This document shows, in pieces, positions 1-5,424 of a stretch of DNA of 5,424 bases. The stretch's first letter is position 1, and every line of letters starts with the position of its first letter. This DNA comes from Nostocaceae cyanobacterium CSSed10_463m (GTDB lineage: Bacteria > Cyanobacteriota > Cyanobacteriia > Cyanobacteriales > Nostocaceae): NCBI GenBank assembly GCA_003556955.1, contig PWQB01000221.1, positions 1 to 5,424 on the forward strand, given 5' to 3'. The notes beneath the pieces are model-generated. The model worked only from the letters and a program-made list of their open reading frames with translations. It was not told where the DNA came from and made no database searches. The position numbers and the translations under genes were made by a program.

Positions 1-1
1 T

Positions 2-229
2 GATATTGCCTGTGAAACCCTGAAAAGGCTGAAGGCACAAGAGCCGGAGTTGTTTATTTCAGGTAAGGGTAAGCGGTTTATGTTGTTGTTATCAGCACAG
101 AATGAGTCGCTTTCTCTAGTAGAATTTGACAGGAAGAGTGCGATCGCATTCCTGGATGAAGGTAAGGCTGTTATTCCTGTGTGGTTAGATGTTATTTATG
201 AGAAACTAATAAGTAGATTGACTAATTAA
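2..229 (+). CDS. Unrecognised protein, C-terminal 75 residues only
   Basis: An open frame enters from the left edge and ends at TAA 227-229. The other two forward frames are broken by stops. I do not recognise the family. The visible tail is mixed charged and hydrophobic, with a short basic stretch (SGKGKRFMLLLSAQ) and a C-terminal half likely to be helical (VIPVWLDVIYEKLIS). It has no transmembrane segment, cysteine cluster or catalytic motif that I can name. A HIP1 octamer lies inside the coding sequence and is read as SAIA, as is usual for cyanobacterial genes. The gene points the same way as the methyltransferase downstream, but the 277-bp gap argues against a tight operon. The N-terminus and function cannot be judged from this window. 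Confidence 0.6.
   Translation, partial: DIACETLKRLKAQEPELFISGKGKRFMLLLSAQNESLSLVEFDRKSAIAFLDEGKAVIPVWLDVIYEKLISRLTN
140..147. repeat. HIP1 octamer GCGATCGC
   Basis: An exact GCGATCGC palindrome inside the upstream partial gene. HIP1 is strongly over-represented in many cyanobacterial genomes, so it is a lineage marker here. Confidence 0.9.
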
Positions 230-506
230 AATTGAAGTCCTCAATATCTCAATTTTGATGGCTTCACTTACTTTGAATATACATATTCTTGAATTAACCT
301 AAAATGCTTATAAATCAAGGCTTAAAACCAAATTTTCGAGAAATAAACTGAAAATTTATTCCTTATCATCAAAACTTTGTGAACAATGCTTAAATCTTGT
401 TGCCGCAGCGAACAATACTAATGTATTCTTGAAACAATCAATAAATATCATGACCATGTAATGGTTAAAATGTCAAACTATACTTTAATGCAGCGTAAAA
501 AACGGA
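230..506. other. AT-rich intergenic region upstream of the methyltransferase
   Basis: This 277-bp stretch has no convincing gene. Two weak AT-only inverted repeats are visible. AAAATTGA (228-235) pairs with TCAATTTT (249-256) just after the upstream stop codon. AAATTTTC (330-337) pairs with GAAAATTT (350-357). Both have 12-13 base loops and no G+C-rich stem or T-run, so neither is a clear terminator. The segment just before the methyltransferase start probably holds its promoter. I see no NtcA-type GTA-N8-TAC site and no operator-like direct repeats. Confidence 0.6.
479..484 (+). promoter_or_regulatory. Possible -10 element (TATACT) for the methyltransferase gene
   Basis: TATACT differs from the TATAAT consensus at one position and lies 22 bp upstream of the ATG at 507, which would give a very short leader. 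There is no good -35 hexamer 16-18 bp upstream. The nearest TTGAAA (429-434) is too far away. Cyanobacterial promoters can lack a -35 box, but in DNA this AT-rich a chance match is easily possible. Confidence 0.22.
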
Positions 507-3500
507 ATGTCACAGTCTGGACTACTTGAACTAGCACATGAAAAGCTTCACTGGCCGACTCCACAAGAAATTTTGGAGCCATCTGGTGCTGGTCCAAGTG
601 TTTATGCACGAATCGCTAGGGAAAAATTAGGTAGAACTATCAGCAAACTTCCAGATGGTCAAGGTGTGCAAATAGGAGTGCTGGCGGCAAATCCTCAAGG
701 GGATTCAACAGAAACACCCATTGCTTTAGTGTGCGATTTTCCAGGAGAAGTATCAGAGGAAACATTAAAGAAAACTTATAGACTGGCTTGGAGTTTTTCT
801 CGTACACCGTCACTCATTACAACAGAACCTCAGCGATTAAGAATTTGGACGTGCTACGAAGAACCTCCAAAAGAAGATGATGTTATCAAACCTGTAGTTA
901 ATGTTTCTAAACAGGAAATCGAGTCATTTAATCAGTTATCTCTTTCAGGTCAAGTTGCTGAAACTTTGCGGTTACACTGGGTTGATCTAGTATCTGGTCA
1001 ATTTTTTCAAGAACATAGTCAGCGATTTCAACGAAAAAAAGCTGCTGACCAGATGCTATTGAAAAATCTGAAAAGTGTTAGGAAAATACTTCAACAAAAT
1101 GAACTTGATGATGACACTATTCATGATTTATTAGCAAGAATTATTTTCATTCAATTCCTTTTTGATCGTCAGGAATCTGAAGGTAATCCTGCTTTAAATA
1201 CAAATTTACTAGATTATTTATATCGGATTGGGGAATTATCTGCTAAATACTCTCATTTAGCTGACATATTAAGAAATCATAGAGATAGTTATAAATTTTT
1301 TCGTTGGCTTAATAGCAAGTTCAATGGTGATTTATTCCCAGGTAAAGGCGCTAAAGAAGAAGAACGTGAAGCAGAATGGCAAACAGAAGAACAAAAAGTT
1401 AAAGAAACTCACTTAAATATACTTGCTTATTTTGTTAGTGGTCATGTAGACATTGAAACTGGACAATTAAGTCTATGGCCATACTACCATTTTGACGTTA
1501 TACCTTTGGAGTTTATTAGCAGTATATATGAGGAGTTTGTTAGTAAAGAATCTGGCACAGGAGTTCATTATACACCAGAACATATAGTTGATTTTGTATT
1601 AGATGGTGTTTTACCTTGGGATAGTGAAGAATGGGATATGAAGATTCTTGATCCTGCTTGTGGTTCAGGAATTTTTCTAGTTAAAGCATTCCAACGTTTA
1701 ATTTATAGATGGGAAAAGGCTCATAAGAAAATAATTCAACCAAATGATTTAAAGAATTTACTAAAAAATAATTTATGTGGAGTTGATGTAGATTCTCAAG
1801 CTGTAAGAGTGGCATCTTTTAGTCTGTATTTAACCATGCTAGATAAAGTTGAACCTCAATATTATTGGGAGAATGAGTTTCGCTTTCCTAGATTACGTGA
1901 ACGTCAATTAATTGCTGCTGATTTTTTTGAAGAAGACAAAGAAGGTTTTCGTTCTGTTCAGGATGCTGGTAAATATGATTTAGTCGTAGGTAATGCACCT
2001 TGGGGTAGAAATACTGTTACTCCGGCAGCACAATCTTGGGCTGGAGATGTTTGGACAATAACTTATGGTAATATTGGTCCACTTTTTCTGCCAAAAACTG
2101 CTACTTTAACTAAATCTGGTGGACAAGTAGCAATGATGCAACCTGCAATGGCTTTGATTTTTAATCAGGTTGGCACTGCTCAGACATTTCGAGCTAGGCT
2201 TTTTTCCGAGTTCAAAATTGAAGAGATAGTTAATTTGTCTGCATTACGTTTTGGACTTTTCAAAGATGCTATTTCTCCAGCTTGTATTATCACAATGTCA
2301 GTTACATCTCCTGATGGTGAACCTTTGACATACATTTGTCCCAAGCCAGTAATGACTAATGAAGATGACTATCATATAGTAATTGAGCCAGATGATATTA
2401 ATATAATTTATCCACAAGAGGCGATCGCAGATCCATTAGTTTGGACAACATTAATGTGGGGAGGTAGACGTGATTTATCCTTGGTAAGAAGATTAAATCA
2501 AGAATCAAGTATTGAAAAACTGAAAGAGTCTGGCATTGCTAAAACACGCCCAGGTGTGATTAGAGGTGATAGAAGTAAAGTACAAAACCATATCACAAAC
2601 AAGCGAATTCTAAAATCTTCTAAATTCTTCAACAGAAGTTTTCTATACCTCAAAGCTGAAGAACTTCCTATAAATAATGATCCATTCATTGACTCCACAG
2701 GTTTTAATAACTTTTCTGCATTTCAACTGCCACAAATGATTTTAAAGCTCAGTTGGCAGAAAAAAAGTGGTAGATTCCGTTCAGTAATAATTAGTCCTGA
2801 TAATACAAATCAAGGAATTATTTGCTCTGAAAGTTATGTGAGCATACATATTCCTGAAAGTCATATTTCACAATTGAATGCTGCTTGTCTAGTATATAAC
2901 AGTAAGTTAGCTGTCTACTATCTACTACTTTCTAGTGGTCGTTTTGCCTCTTATATCCCAGAAGTTAATGTAAATGAGTTACTGCGTGTCCCAATACCTG
3001 AATTATCAGTAGGAGATTTGCAGAACATAAAAACAATTGATGATATAGATGAGCGTATACGACAAGCTTTTGAATTCAAAGATAGTGAATGGGTGCTAAT
3101 TAATGACCTGTTCAATTACACTCTGCCAGACTTTAAAGGAGATAGTGATTCTCCAGGAAGAAAAAGAACTCACCGTGTAGATAATAGTCAATCTCAGAAT
3201 AATACTGAACCTGAGCTTACTGCATATTGTGAGTATTTCTTGCGAGTTCTTAAAGCAGGATTTGGACAAGATAAACAAGTTTGCGCCACTATCTTTCAGG
3301 AACAAACTAACACTCTTCTTCCTGTTCGCTTAGTTGCAATTTATCTGAATAGAGCTAATTGTTATGGTGTACATATTGAACCTATTGACTCCCCTGATTT
3401 AATGGAACGCTTGGAAAATTTAAATAGCTTGTATATAGAAAGGGGAAATATAGAATATGGTGGCATCTTTTATCAGCGTGTTGCCAGGATTTATGATTCA

Positions 3501-3623
3501 GTAGATTTGAATGGAGTAAAAATTCCTACTATCTATTTAATCAAACCTGACAAAATTCGTTATTGGACTCGTTCTATGGCTTTAAGAGATGCTGACGAAG
3601 TAGCCGCAGATATTATGACTTAG
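507..3623 (+). CDS. Large N6-adenine DNA methyltransferase with built-in target-recognition region (type IIG/Eco57I-like architecture)
   Basis: This protein probably transfers a methyl group from S-adenosylmethionine to adenine in a specific DNA sequence. Residues 1-120 form an alpha/beta-looking domain that may be a degenerate nuclease-like fold. Residues 175-225 are a helical segment (LLARIIFIQFLFDR) typical of large R-M methylases. FDVIPLEFISSIYEEF (from 329) and GVHYTP (352-357) precede the catalytic core. SAM-binding motif I is DPACGSG (382-388), an acidic VDVDSQAV follows (427-429), and catalytic motif IV is NAPW (496-499). Residues 640-835 look like a single target-recognition domain, and 900-1038 are an extra C-terminal domain I cannot name. 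There is no helicase motif and no obvious ExK nuclease site. The ATG at 507 follows an in-frame TAA at 486-488; its ribosome-binding site is weak (AACGGA). The nuclease-like gene downstream suggests a restriction-modification or defence unit. The methylase call is firm, but the class is inferred. Confidence 0.9.
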   Translation: MSQSGLLELAHEKLHWPTPQEILEPSGAGPSVYARIAREKLGRTISKLPDGQGVQIGVLAANPQGDSTETPIALVCDFPGEVSEETLKKTYRLAWSFSRTPSLITTEPQRLRIWTCYEEPPKEDDVIKPVVNVSKQEIESFNQLSLSGQVAETLRLHWVDLVSGQFFQEHSQRFQRKKAADQMLLKNLKSVRKILQQNELDDDTIHDLLARIIFIQFLFDRQESEGNPALNTNLLDYLYRIGELSAKYSHLADILRNHRDSYKFFRWLNSKFNGDLFPGKGAKEEEREAEWQTEEQKVKETHLNILAYFVSGHVDIETGQLSLWPYYHFDVIPLEFISSIYEEFVSKESGTGVHYTPEHIVDFVLDGVLPWDSEEWDMKILDPACGSGIFLVKAFQRLIYRWEKAHKKIIQPNDLKNLLKNNLCGVDVDSQAVRVASFSLYLTMLDKVEPQYYWENEFRFPRLRERQLIAADFFEEDKEGFRSVQDAGKYDLVVGNAPWGRNTVTPAAQSWAGDVWTITYGNIGPLFLPKTATLTKSGGQVAMMQPAMALIFNQVGTAQTFRARLFSEFKIEEIVNLSALRFGLFKDAISPACIITMSVTSPDGEPLTYICPKPVMTNEDDYHIVIEPDDINIIYPQEAIADPLVWTTLMWGGRRDLSLVRRLNQESSIEKLKESGIAKTRPGVIRGDRSKVQNHITNKRILKSSKFFNRSFLYLKAEELPINNDPFIDSTGFNNFSAFQLPQMILKLSWQKKSGRFRSVIISPDNTNQGIICSESYVSIHIPESHISQLNAACLVYNSKLAVYYLLLSSGRFASYIPEVNVNELLRVPIPELSVGDLQNIKTIDDIDERIRQAFEFKDSEWVLINDLFNYTLPDFKGDSDSPGRKRTHRVDNSQSQNNTEPELTAYCEYFLRVLKAGFGQDKQVCATIFQEQTNTLLPVRLVAIYLNRANCYGVHIEPIDSPDLMERLENLNSLYIERGNIEYGGIFYQRVARIYDSVDLNGVKIPTIYLIKPDKIRYWTRSMALRDADEVAADIMT
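2421..2428. repeat. HIP1 octamer inside the methyltransferase gene
   Basis: This is the only exact GCGATCGC in the 3.1-kb methyltransferase gene, read in frame as part of EAIADP. The low density, together with AT-rich coding sequence, is weak support for relatively recent acquisition. Confidence 0.9.
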
Positions 3624-3633
3624 ATATATATCT
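3622..3633. repeat. 12-bp perfect palindrome overlapping the methyltransferase stop codon
   Basis: AGATATATATCT is self-complementary and overlaps the last two bases of the TAG stop (3621-3623), in the 64-bp gap before the nuclease-like gene. It could be a protein-binding site controlling the second gene, but it is mostly TA repeats and no second copy is seen. A chance origin is likely. Confidence 0.3.
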
Positions 3634-3675
3634 CAGATTAATTCACTAAATTTAAACGCAAAATATTAGTAGTAT

Positions 3676-3680
3676 AGGAG
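3676..3680 (+). promoter_or_regulatory. Shine-Dalgarno AGGAG that fixes the TTG start of the nuclease-like gene
   Basis: AGGAG lies 7 bases before TTG at 3688, and an in-frame TAA occupies 3682-3684, so TTG 3688 is the first usable start. The next in-frame ATG (codon 19 of this frame) has no comparable site. This is a much stronger ribosome-binding site than that of the methyltransferase. Confidence 0.7.
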
Positions 3681-3687
3681 TTAAATT

Positions 3688-4389
3688 TTGGTTAGAAGAC
3701 GGCAGACAATTTCAGAATTAAGATGGCCAGAGACAGATGAATTCATGGCAATTTCTAAGGATTGGTGTGAAACAGCATCAATCAATATACTTACTTTCGT
3801 ATGGAAAGGATATGATTTATTACTAAAGGAGGTACTCTCAGAAATTGATTGTAGTCAAGCTGAAGATGATATTGAAAGAGATATTACTCAACTGCTTGAG
3901 CCAGAAATTCGCAGCGTTATGACAGGGGATGAGCCATATTATGTTCAACATGGTTCTTATGAAAGGGAAACTCGTCAAGTTGCACCAGCACAACCAAAAG
4001 AGTATGACATTGCATTTATTCTTAGGGTTAATAGAAGGATTATATGGCCTTTAGAAGCTAAAGTTTTGAAAACAGATGGCGCAGTTGGTGAATATGTAAA
4101 AGAGATAAATGAGAACTTCATCAAGTGTAGATATGCACCATTTTCTAGTCAAGGAGGAATGCTGGGTTATCTTTTTTCTGGTGATACTGATAAAGCTTTT
4201 ACCAATATTGCAAAAAAAGTACCATGTACATTAAAAGATCATCCTGATTTTCCAGAACGTGATCACAAAACCTCGGATCACCAGCGAAGAGTTCCTTCAG
4301 GAAAGTCATATCCGATGGATTTTAGATGTCACCATTTACTATTTAAAATAATTGCTACGCCTACTAATGATATATCTTCAGTTGAATAA
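3688..4389 (+). CDS. Probable PD-(D/E)XK nuclease, partner of the methyltransferase
   Basis: A 233-residue soluble protein with a TTG start and TAA stop. The core EYDIAFILRVNRRIIWPLEAKVL region shows an acidic residue on a first strand (D107), then a hydrophobic strand ending in E123-A124-K125. This D-x15-ExK spacing fits PD-(D/E)XK nucleases. A further acidic helix (LLEPEIRSVM, about 69-78) could supply the upstream glutamate of the fold. Residues 150-160 (SSQGGMLGYLFSG) and a basic, histidine-rich tail (about 190-222) may contribute to DNA binding. It has no membrane segment or second domain. It lies 64 bp after the methyltransferase on the same strand with no terminator between, so co-transcription is likely. 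The role inferred is cleavage of DNA not modified by the upstream enzyme. It could instead be a nicking, repair or abortive-infection nuclease. I do not recognise a named family. It appears complete and ends 13 bp from the convergent tniQ remnant. Confidence 0.65.
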   Translation: MVRRRQTISELRWPETDEFMAISKDWCETASINILTFVWKGYDLLLKEVLSEIDCSQAEDDIERDITQLLEPEIRSVMTGDEPYYVQHGSYERETRQVAPAQPKEYDIAFILRVNRRIIWPLEAKVLKTDGAVGEYVKEINENFIKCRYAPFSSQGGMLGYLFSGDTDKAFTNIAKKVPCTLKDHPDFPERDHKTSDHQRRVPSGKSYPMDFRCHHLLFKIIATPTNDISSVE

Positions 4390-4756
4390 ATTTAAAACCT
4401 AGTCAAATACCCTTCTGATGTTCTACCATCTCCCCAAACGGAGTAAAACACCGTTGACACCAACCATCAACCCACAACGCCGGAACTTTAAACCTAGCCC
4501 CACAATTAGGACACTCAGACAACAAACTTAAATTATGATGCTGACACCCCTGCGTTACCTTCAATTGCCATTCAATCTTGTGACAAGGGGACTCAACATA
4601 ACAAGCAGCACAAAGCCGAATTGGTTCAAGGTTCATCCCCACCCCAGCAGGCGGTAACATCTGCTCTAACCTATCAGCATCAACTCCCACAACCTTAGCC
4701 AACGCCTCCAACTGCTGGCGAGACGGTGGGGGATTAAACCGAAACTTTTCCCATCT

Positions 4757-4780
4757 GGCGATGGGCAAAGCCCCGCCGTA
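4757..4780 (-). repeat. 24-bp in-frame insert in tniQ, small-dispersed-repeat type, abutting a HIP1 site
   Basis: GGCGAT occurs at 4757-4762 and again at 4781-4786, exactly 24 bp apart, and the second copy starts the HIP1 octamer. Removing 24 bp gives GIG-DAIA-RW, which aligns without a gap to the remembered S. hofmannii GIG-AIVA-RW. The insert contains the short hairpin GGGC-AAA-GCCC (4763-4773). Composition and size fit the small dispersed repeats of Nostoc-type genomes. The exact break points are ambiguous because of the 6-bp duplication. Confidence 0.7.
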
Positions 4781-4781
4781 G

Positions 4782-4789
4782 GCGATCGC
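4782..4789. repeat. HIP1 octamer at the edge of the tniQ insert
   Basis: An exact GCGATCGC directly adjoining the 24-bp insert. It would be present whether or not the insert is removed. Confidence 0.9.
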
Positions 4790-4807
4790 ATCCCCAATCC
4801 CAGTAGC

Positions 4808-4876
4808 TTTACCATGAGCCACCGAATGCCCCTCCCTCAACGAAGTAGGGAGGGGCATTCGGTGGCTCATGGTAAA
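4808..4876. repeat. 69-bp perfect palindrome (30-bp arms, 9-base loop) at the tnsB/tniQ junction
   Basis: Positions 4808-4837 are the exact reverse complement of 4847-4876, with loop CAACGAAGT (4838-4846). The arms begin TTTACCATGAGCC and run into a G+C-rich CCCCTCCCT core. Homology to TnsB stops at one edge and homology to TniQ starts at the other. Both arms carry an outward-reading ATG, which is why frames on both strands begin MSHRMPLP. It could be a MITE-like or other mobile palindrome inserted at a TA (TTTA/TAAA edges), or a product of the deletion itself. It could fold into a strong hairpin in RNA from either strand. Confidence 0.95.
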
Positions 4877-5424
4877 TTGAGCGTCGAGTTTGCTTCATCA
4901 AGCAAATACGCAAATCTTCTTCAGAGATTAAATTGGGTGCAACAATTAACCCAGCTTCCCACCGTTGATAACGAGTTTGGTCGCCCAGACGAGCATCAAT
5001 ACTCTGGTTATACTTGTCTACGATATAGCGTACTATCAGACGTTCTAACTCCCTTAAAGTTAGACAGGCTTCTTTCTCAGCTTCCTCTGGACGTTCCTGG
5101 ACATTAGAGCCTGTATACCCTGGTAAAGCAGAAAATAAATCTGTGTTAAAAGTCCCAAAAGGACGCTCTACAATACCACCCTCACTGGGGCGATCCTCTT
5201 TCAGAGGAGCTTCGCTAACGCGTAAATGACAAGCAAATCCCAACTGCACACCAATTTGCTGCAAATGGTTAGAGCGAAAGTCTTTACCGCCATCAGTGAA
5301 AAAGTGTTCTGGTTTTCCGTAAGTTCCCCATTCCTCATGTAGTGCGTATTCTGTCCCATAATTTTTGGGTAATATGGCATGACGCAGTGCCAAAGCTACA
5401 ACCTGAGAACTGGGTGCATCAAAA
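4809..5424 (-). pseudogene. tnsB: tnsB remnant, DDE transposase core, C-terminally truncated and partial at the window edge
   Basis: TnsB is the RNase H-fold transposase that cuts and joins transposon ends. The frame is open to the right edge, starting at FDAPSS and continuing through VVALALRHAILPK, TDGGKDF with a catalytic Asp (codon 5292-5294), EGGIVERPF with the catalytic Glu (codon 5166-5168), and GYTGSNVQERP. Homology continues to about CLMKQTRRSI near 4877. It then runs into the palindrome and ends at TAA 4809-4811 after about 20 foreign residues. The first catalytic Asp should lie to the right of the window. From memory of the roughly 584-residue S. hofmannii protein, about the last 165 residues, including the beta-barrel and the TnsC-interacting tail, are missing. 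An extra 8 residues lie between the catalytic Asp and Glu. The protein is therefore almost certainly non-functional as a transposase. Confidence 0.85.
5196..5219 (-). repeat. 24-bp in-frame insert in tnsB between catalytic Asp and Glu, splitting a HIP1 site
   Basis: It encodes the extra residues VSEAPLKE between CHLR and DRPSEGG. It overlaps a perfect hairpin, TCCTCT-TTC-AGAGGA (5194-5208), and has a GCTTCGCTAACGC flank of the kind found in Nostoc dispersed repeats. Deleting the 24 bp joins ...CGC to GATCGC..., which recreates an exact GCGATCGC and gives HLRDRPSEGG as in the remembered S. hofmannii TnsB. Confidence 0.75.

Larger units (their letters stand above)
4403..4870 (-). pseudogene. 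tniQ: tniQ remnant, N-terminally truncated (V-K CAST)
   Basis: TniQ links the RNA-guided effector to TnsC in CAST target selection. Genuine TniQ sequence runs from about residue 22 of this frame (ATGIG) to the stop at 4403-4405. It includes ARWEKFRFNP, VDADRLEQMLPPAGVGM and two zinc-binding clusters: C87/C90/C96/H97 with C109/H111-H112, and C120/C123 with C138/C141. The natural C-terminus is present. About 40 residues normally preceding GIG in the roughly 167-residue V-K protein are gone. The open frame instead begins with 21 codons supplied by the palindrome (ATG at 4870). A 24-bp in-frame insert adds YGGALPIA (residues 31-38). The frame remains open, so a short protein could be made, but there is no visible promoter or ribosome-binding site and the TnsC partner is missing. 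Confidence 0.85.
4403..5424 (-). mobile_element. Decayed type V-K CRISPR-associated transposon (Tn7-like) core: tnsB' - (tnsC lost) - 'tniQ
   Basis: Read on the minus strand from the right edge, this is a TnsB fragment, a 69-bp palindrome, then a TniQ fragment. The normal gene order tnsB-tnsC-tniQ of V-K CASTs is kept, but tnsC and the adjoining ends of both neighbours are missing. Both protein fragments strongly resemble my recollection of Scytonema hofmannii CAST proteins: TnsB GYTGSNVQERP and VRYIVDKYNQSIDAR, TniQ MLPPAGVGM and PALWVDGWC. Other Tn7 branches are not nearly as similar. Neither transposon end is in the window. The left end would lie beyond tnsB, to the right of position 5424. 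Without TnsC and intact TnsB the module should be unable to transpose by itself. Confidence 0.85.

Noticed and set aside
228..256. Possible terminator after the upstream gene (AAAATTGA ... TCAATTTT)
   Set aside because: The stem is 8 bp and nearly all A/T, with a 13-base loop and no following T-run.
2498..2698. Minus-strand open frame inside the methyltransferase gene
   Set aside because: It is a shadow of the methylase recognition region, with no ribosome-binding site and no recognisable protein.
3096..3305. Minus-strand open frame inside the 3' part of the methyltransferase gene
   Set aside because: It is a shadow of the C-terminal domain coding sequence and has no independent support.
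4390..4402. Possible bidirectional terminator or transposon boundary between the nuclease-like gene and tniQ
   Set aside because: The gap is only 13 bases of AT-rich sequence with no stem and no repeat matching a transposon end.
4889..4906. Small hairpin TTTGCT-N6-AGCAAA next to the palindrome
   Set aside because: It lies in conserved TnsB coding sequence (RICLMKQ). The 6-bp match is explained by the codons and chance.
4814..5107. A plus-strand open frame of 97 codons starting in the palindrome
   Set aside because: It is antisense to clear TnsB coding sequence. Its ATG exists only because the palindrome mirrors the tniQ-side ATG, and its protein shows no family features.
1..5424. CRISPR array, tracrRNA, cas12k, tRNA or rRNA
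   Set aside because: No regularly spaced direct repeats, no effector coding sequence and no cloverleaf-like structure were seen on either strand.

Overview
The window looks like chromosome or plasmid DNA from a filamentous, Nostoc/Scytonema-type cyanobacterium. The evidence is three GCGATCGC (HIP1) octamers, short repeats of the cyanobacterial small-dispersed-repeat kind, and a transposase pair that closely resembles the type V-K CRISPR-associated transposons (CAST) known from such cyanobacteria. No database search was possible. Family calls rest on visible motifs and, for the transposon genes, on remembered sequences of Scytonema hofmannii CAST proteins.

Layout. (1) Positions 2-229, + strand: the last 75 codons of an unrecognised gene that enters from the left. 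(2) 230-506: AT-rich intergenic DNA with a possible -10 element just before the next gene. (3) 507-3623, + strand: a 1038-residue N6-adenine DNA methyltransferase with its own target-recognition region and extra N- and C-terminal domains. (4) 3688-4389, + strand: a 233-residue protein with a D...ExK pattern, a likely PD-(D/E)XK nuclease, starting from TTG 64 bases downstream and probably in the same operon. (5) 4403-5424, - strand: the remains of a V-K CAST transposition module. A tnsB piece enters from the right edge and loses its C-terminus, tnsC is absent, and tniQ has lost its N-terminus. A perfect 30-bp inverted repeat with a 9-base loop (4808-4876) sits exactly at the tnsB/tniQ junction. 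Both remnants also carry a 24-bp in-frame insert, each at a HIP1 octamer.

How the parts may fit. The methyltransferase and nuclease look like a compact two-gene restriction-modification or defence unit: the large protein would recognise and methylate DNA and the small one would cut unmodified DNA. As I recall, V-K CASTs carry cargo between tniQ and cas12k. This pair lies immediately beyond the 3' end of tniQ (13 bp, tail to tail), so it may be the cargo of a CAST that has since decayed. No cas12k, tracrRNA, CRISPR array or transposon end is visible in the window. The most interesting points are the decay of the CAST core by palindrome-associated deletion, the HIP1-linked 24-bp inserts (one between the last two catalytic acids of TnsB), and the uncharacterised methyltransferase/nuclease pair.
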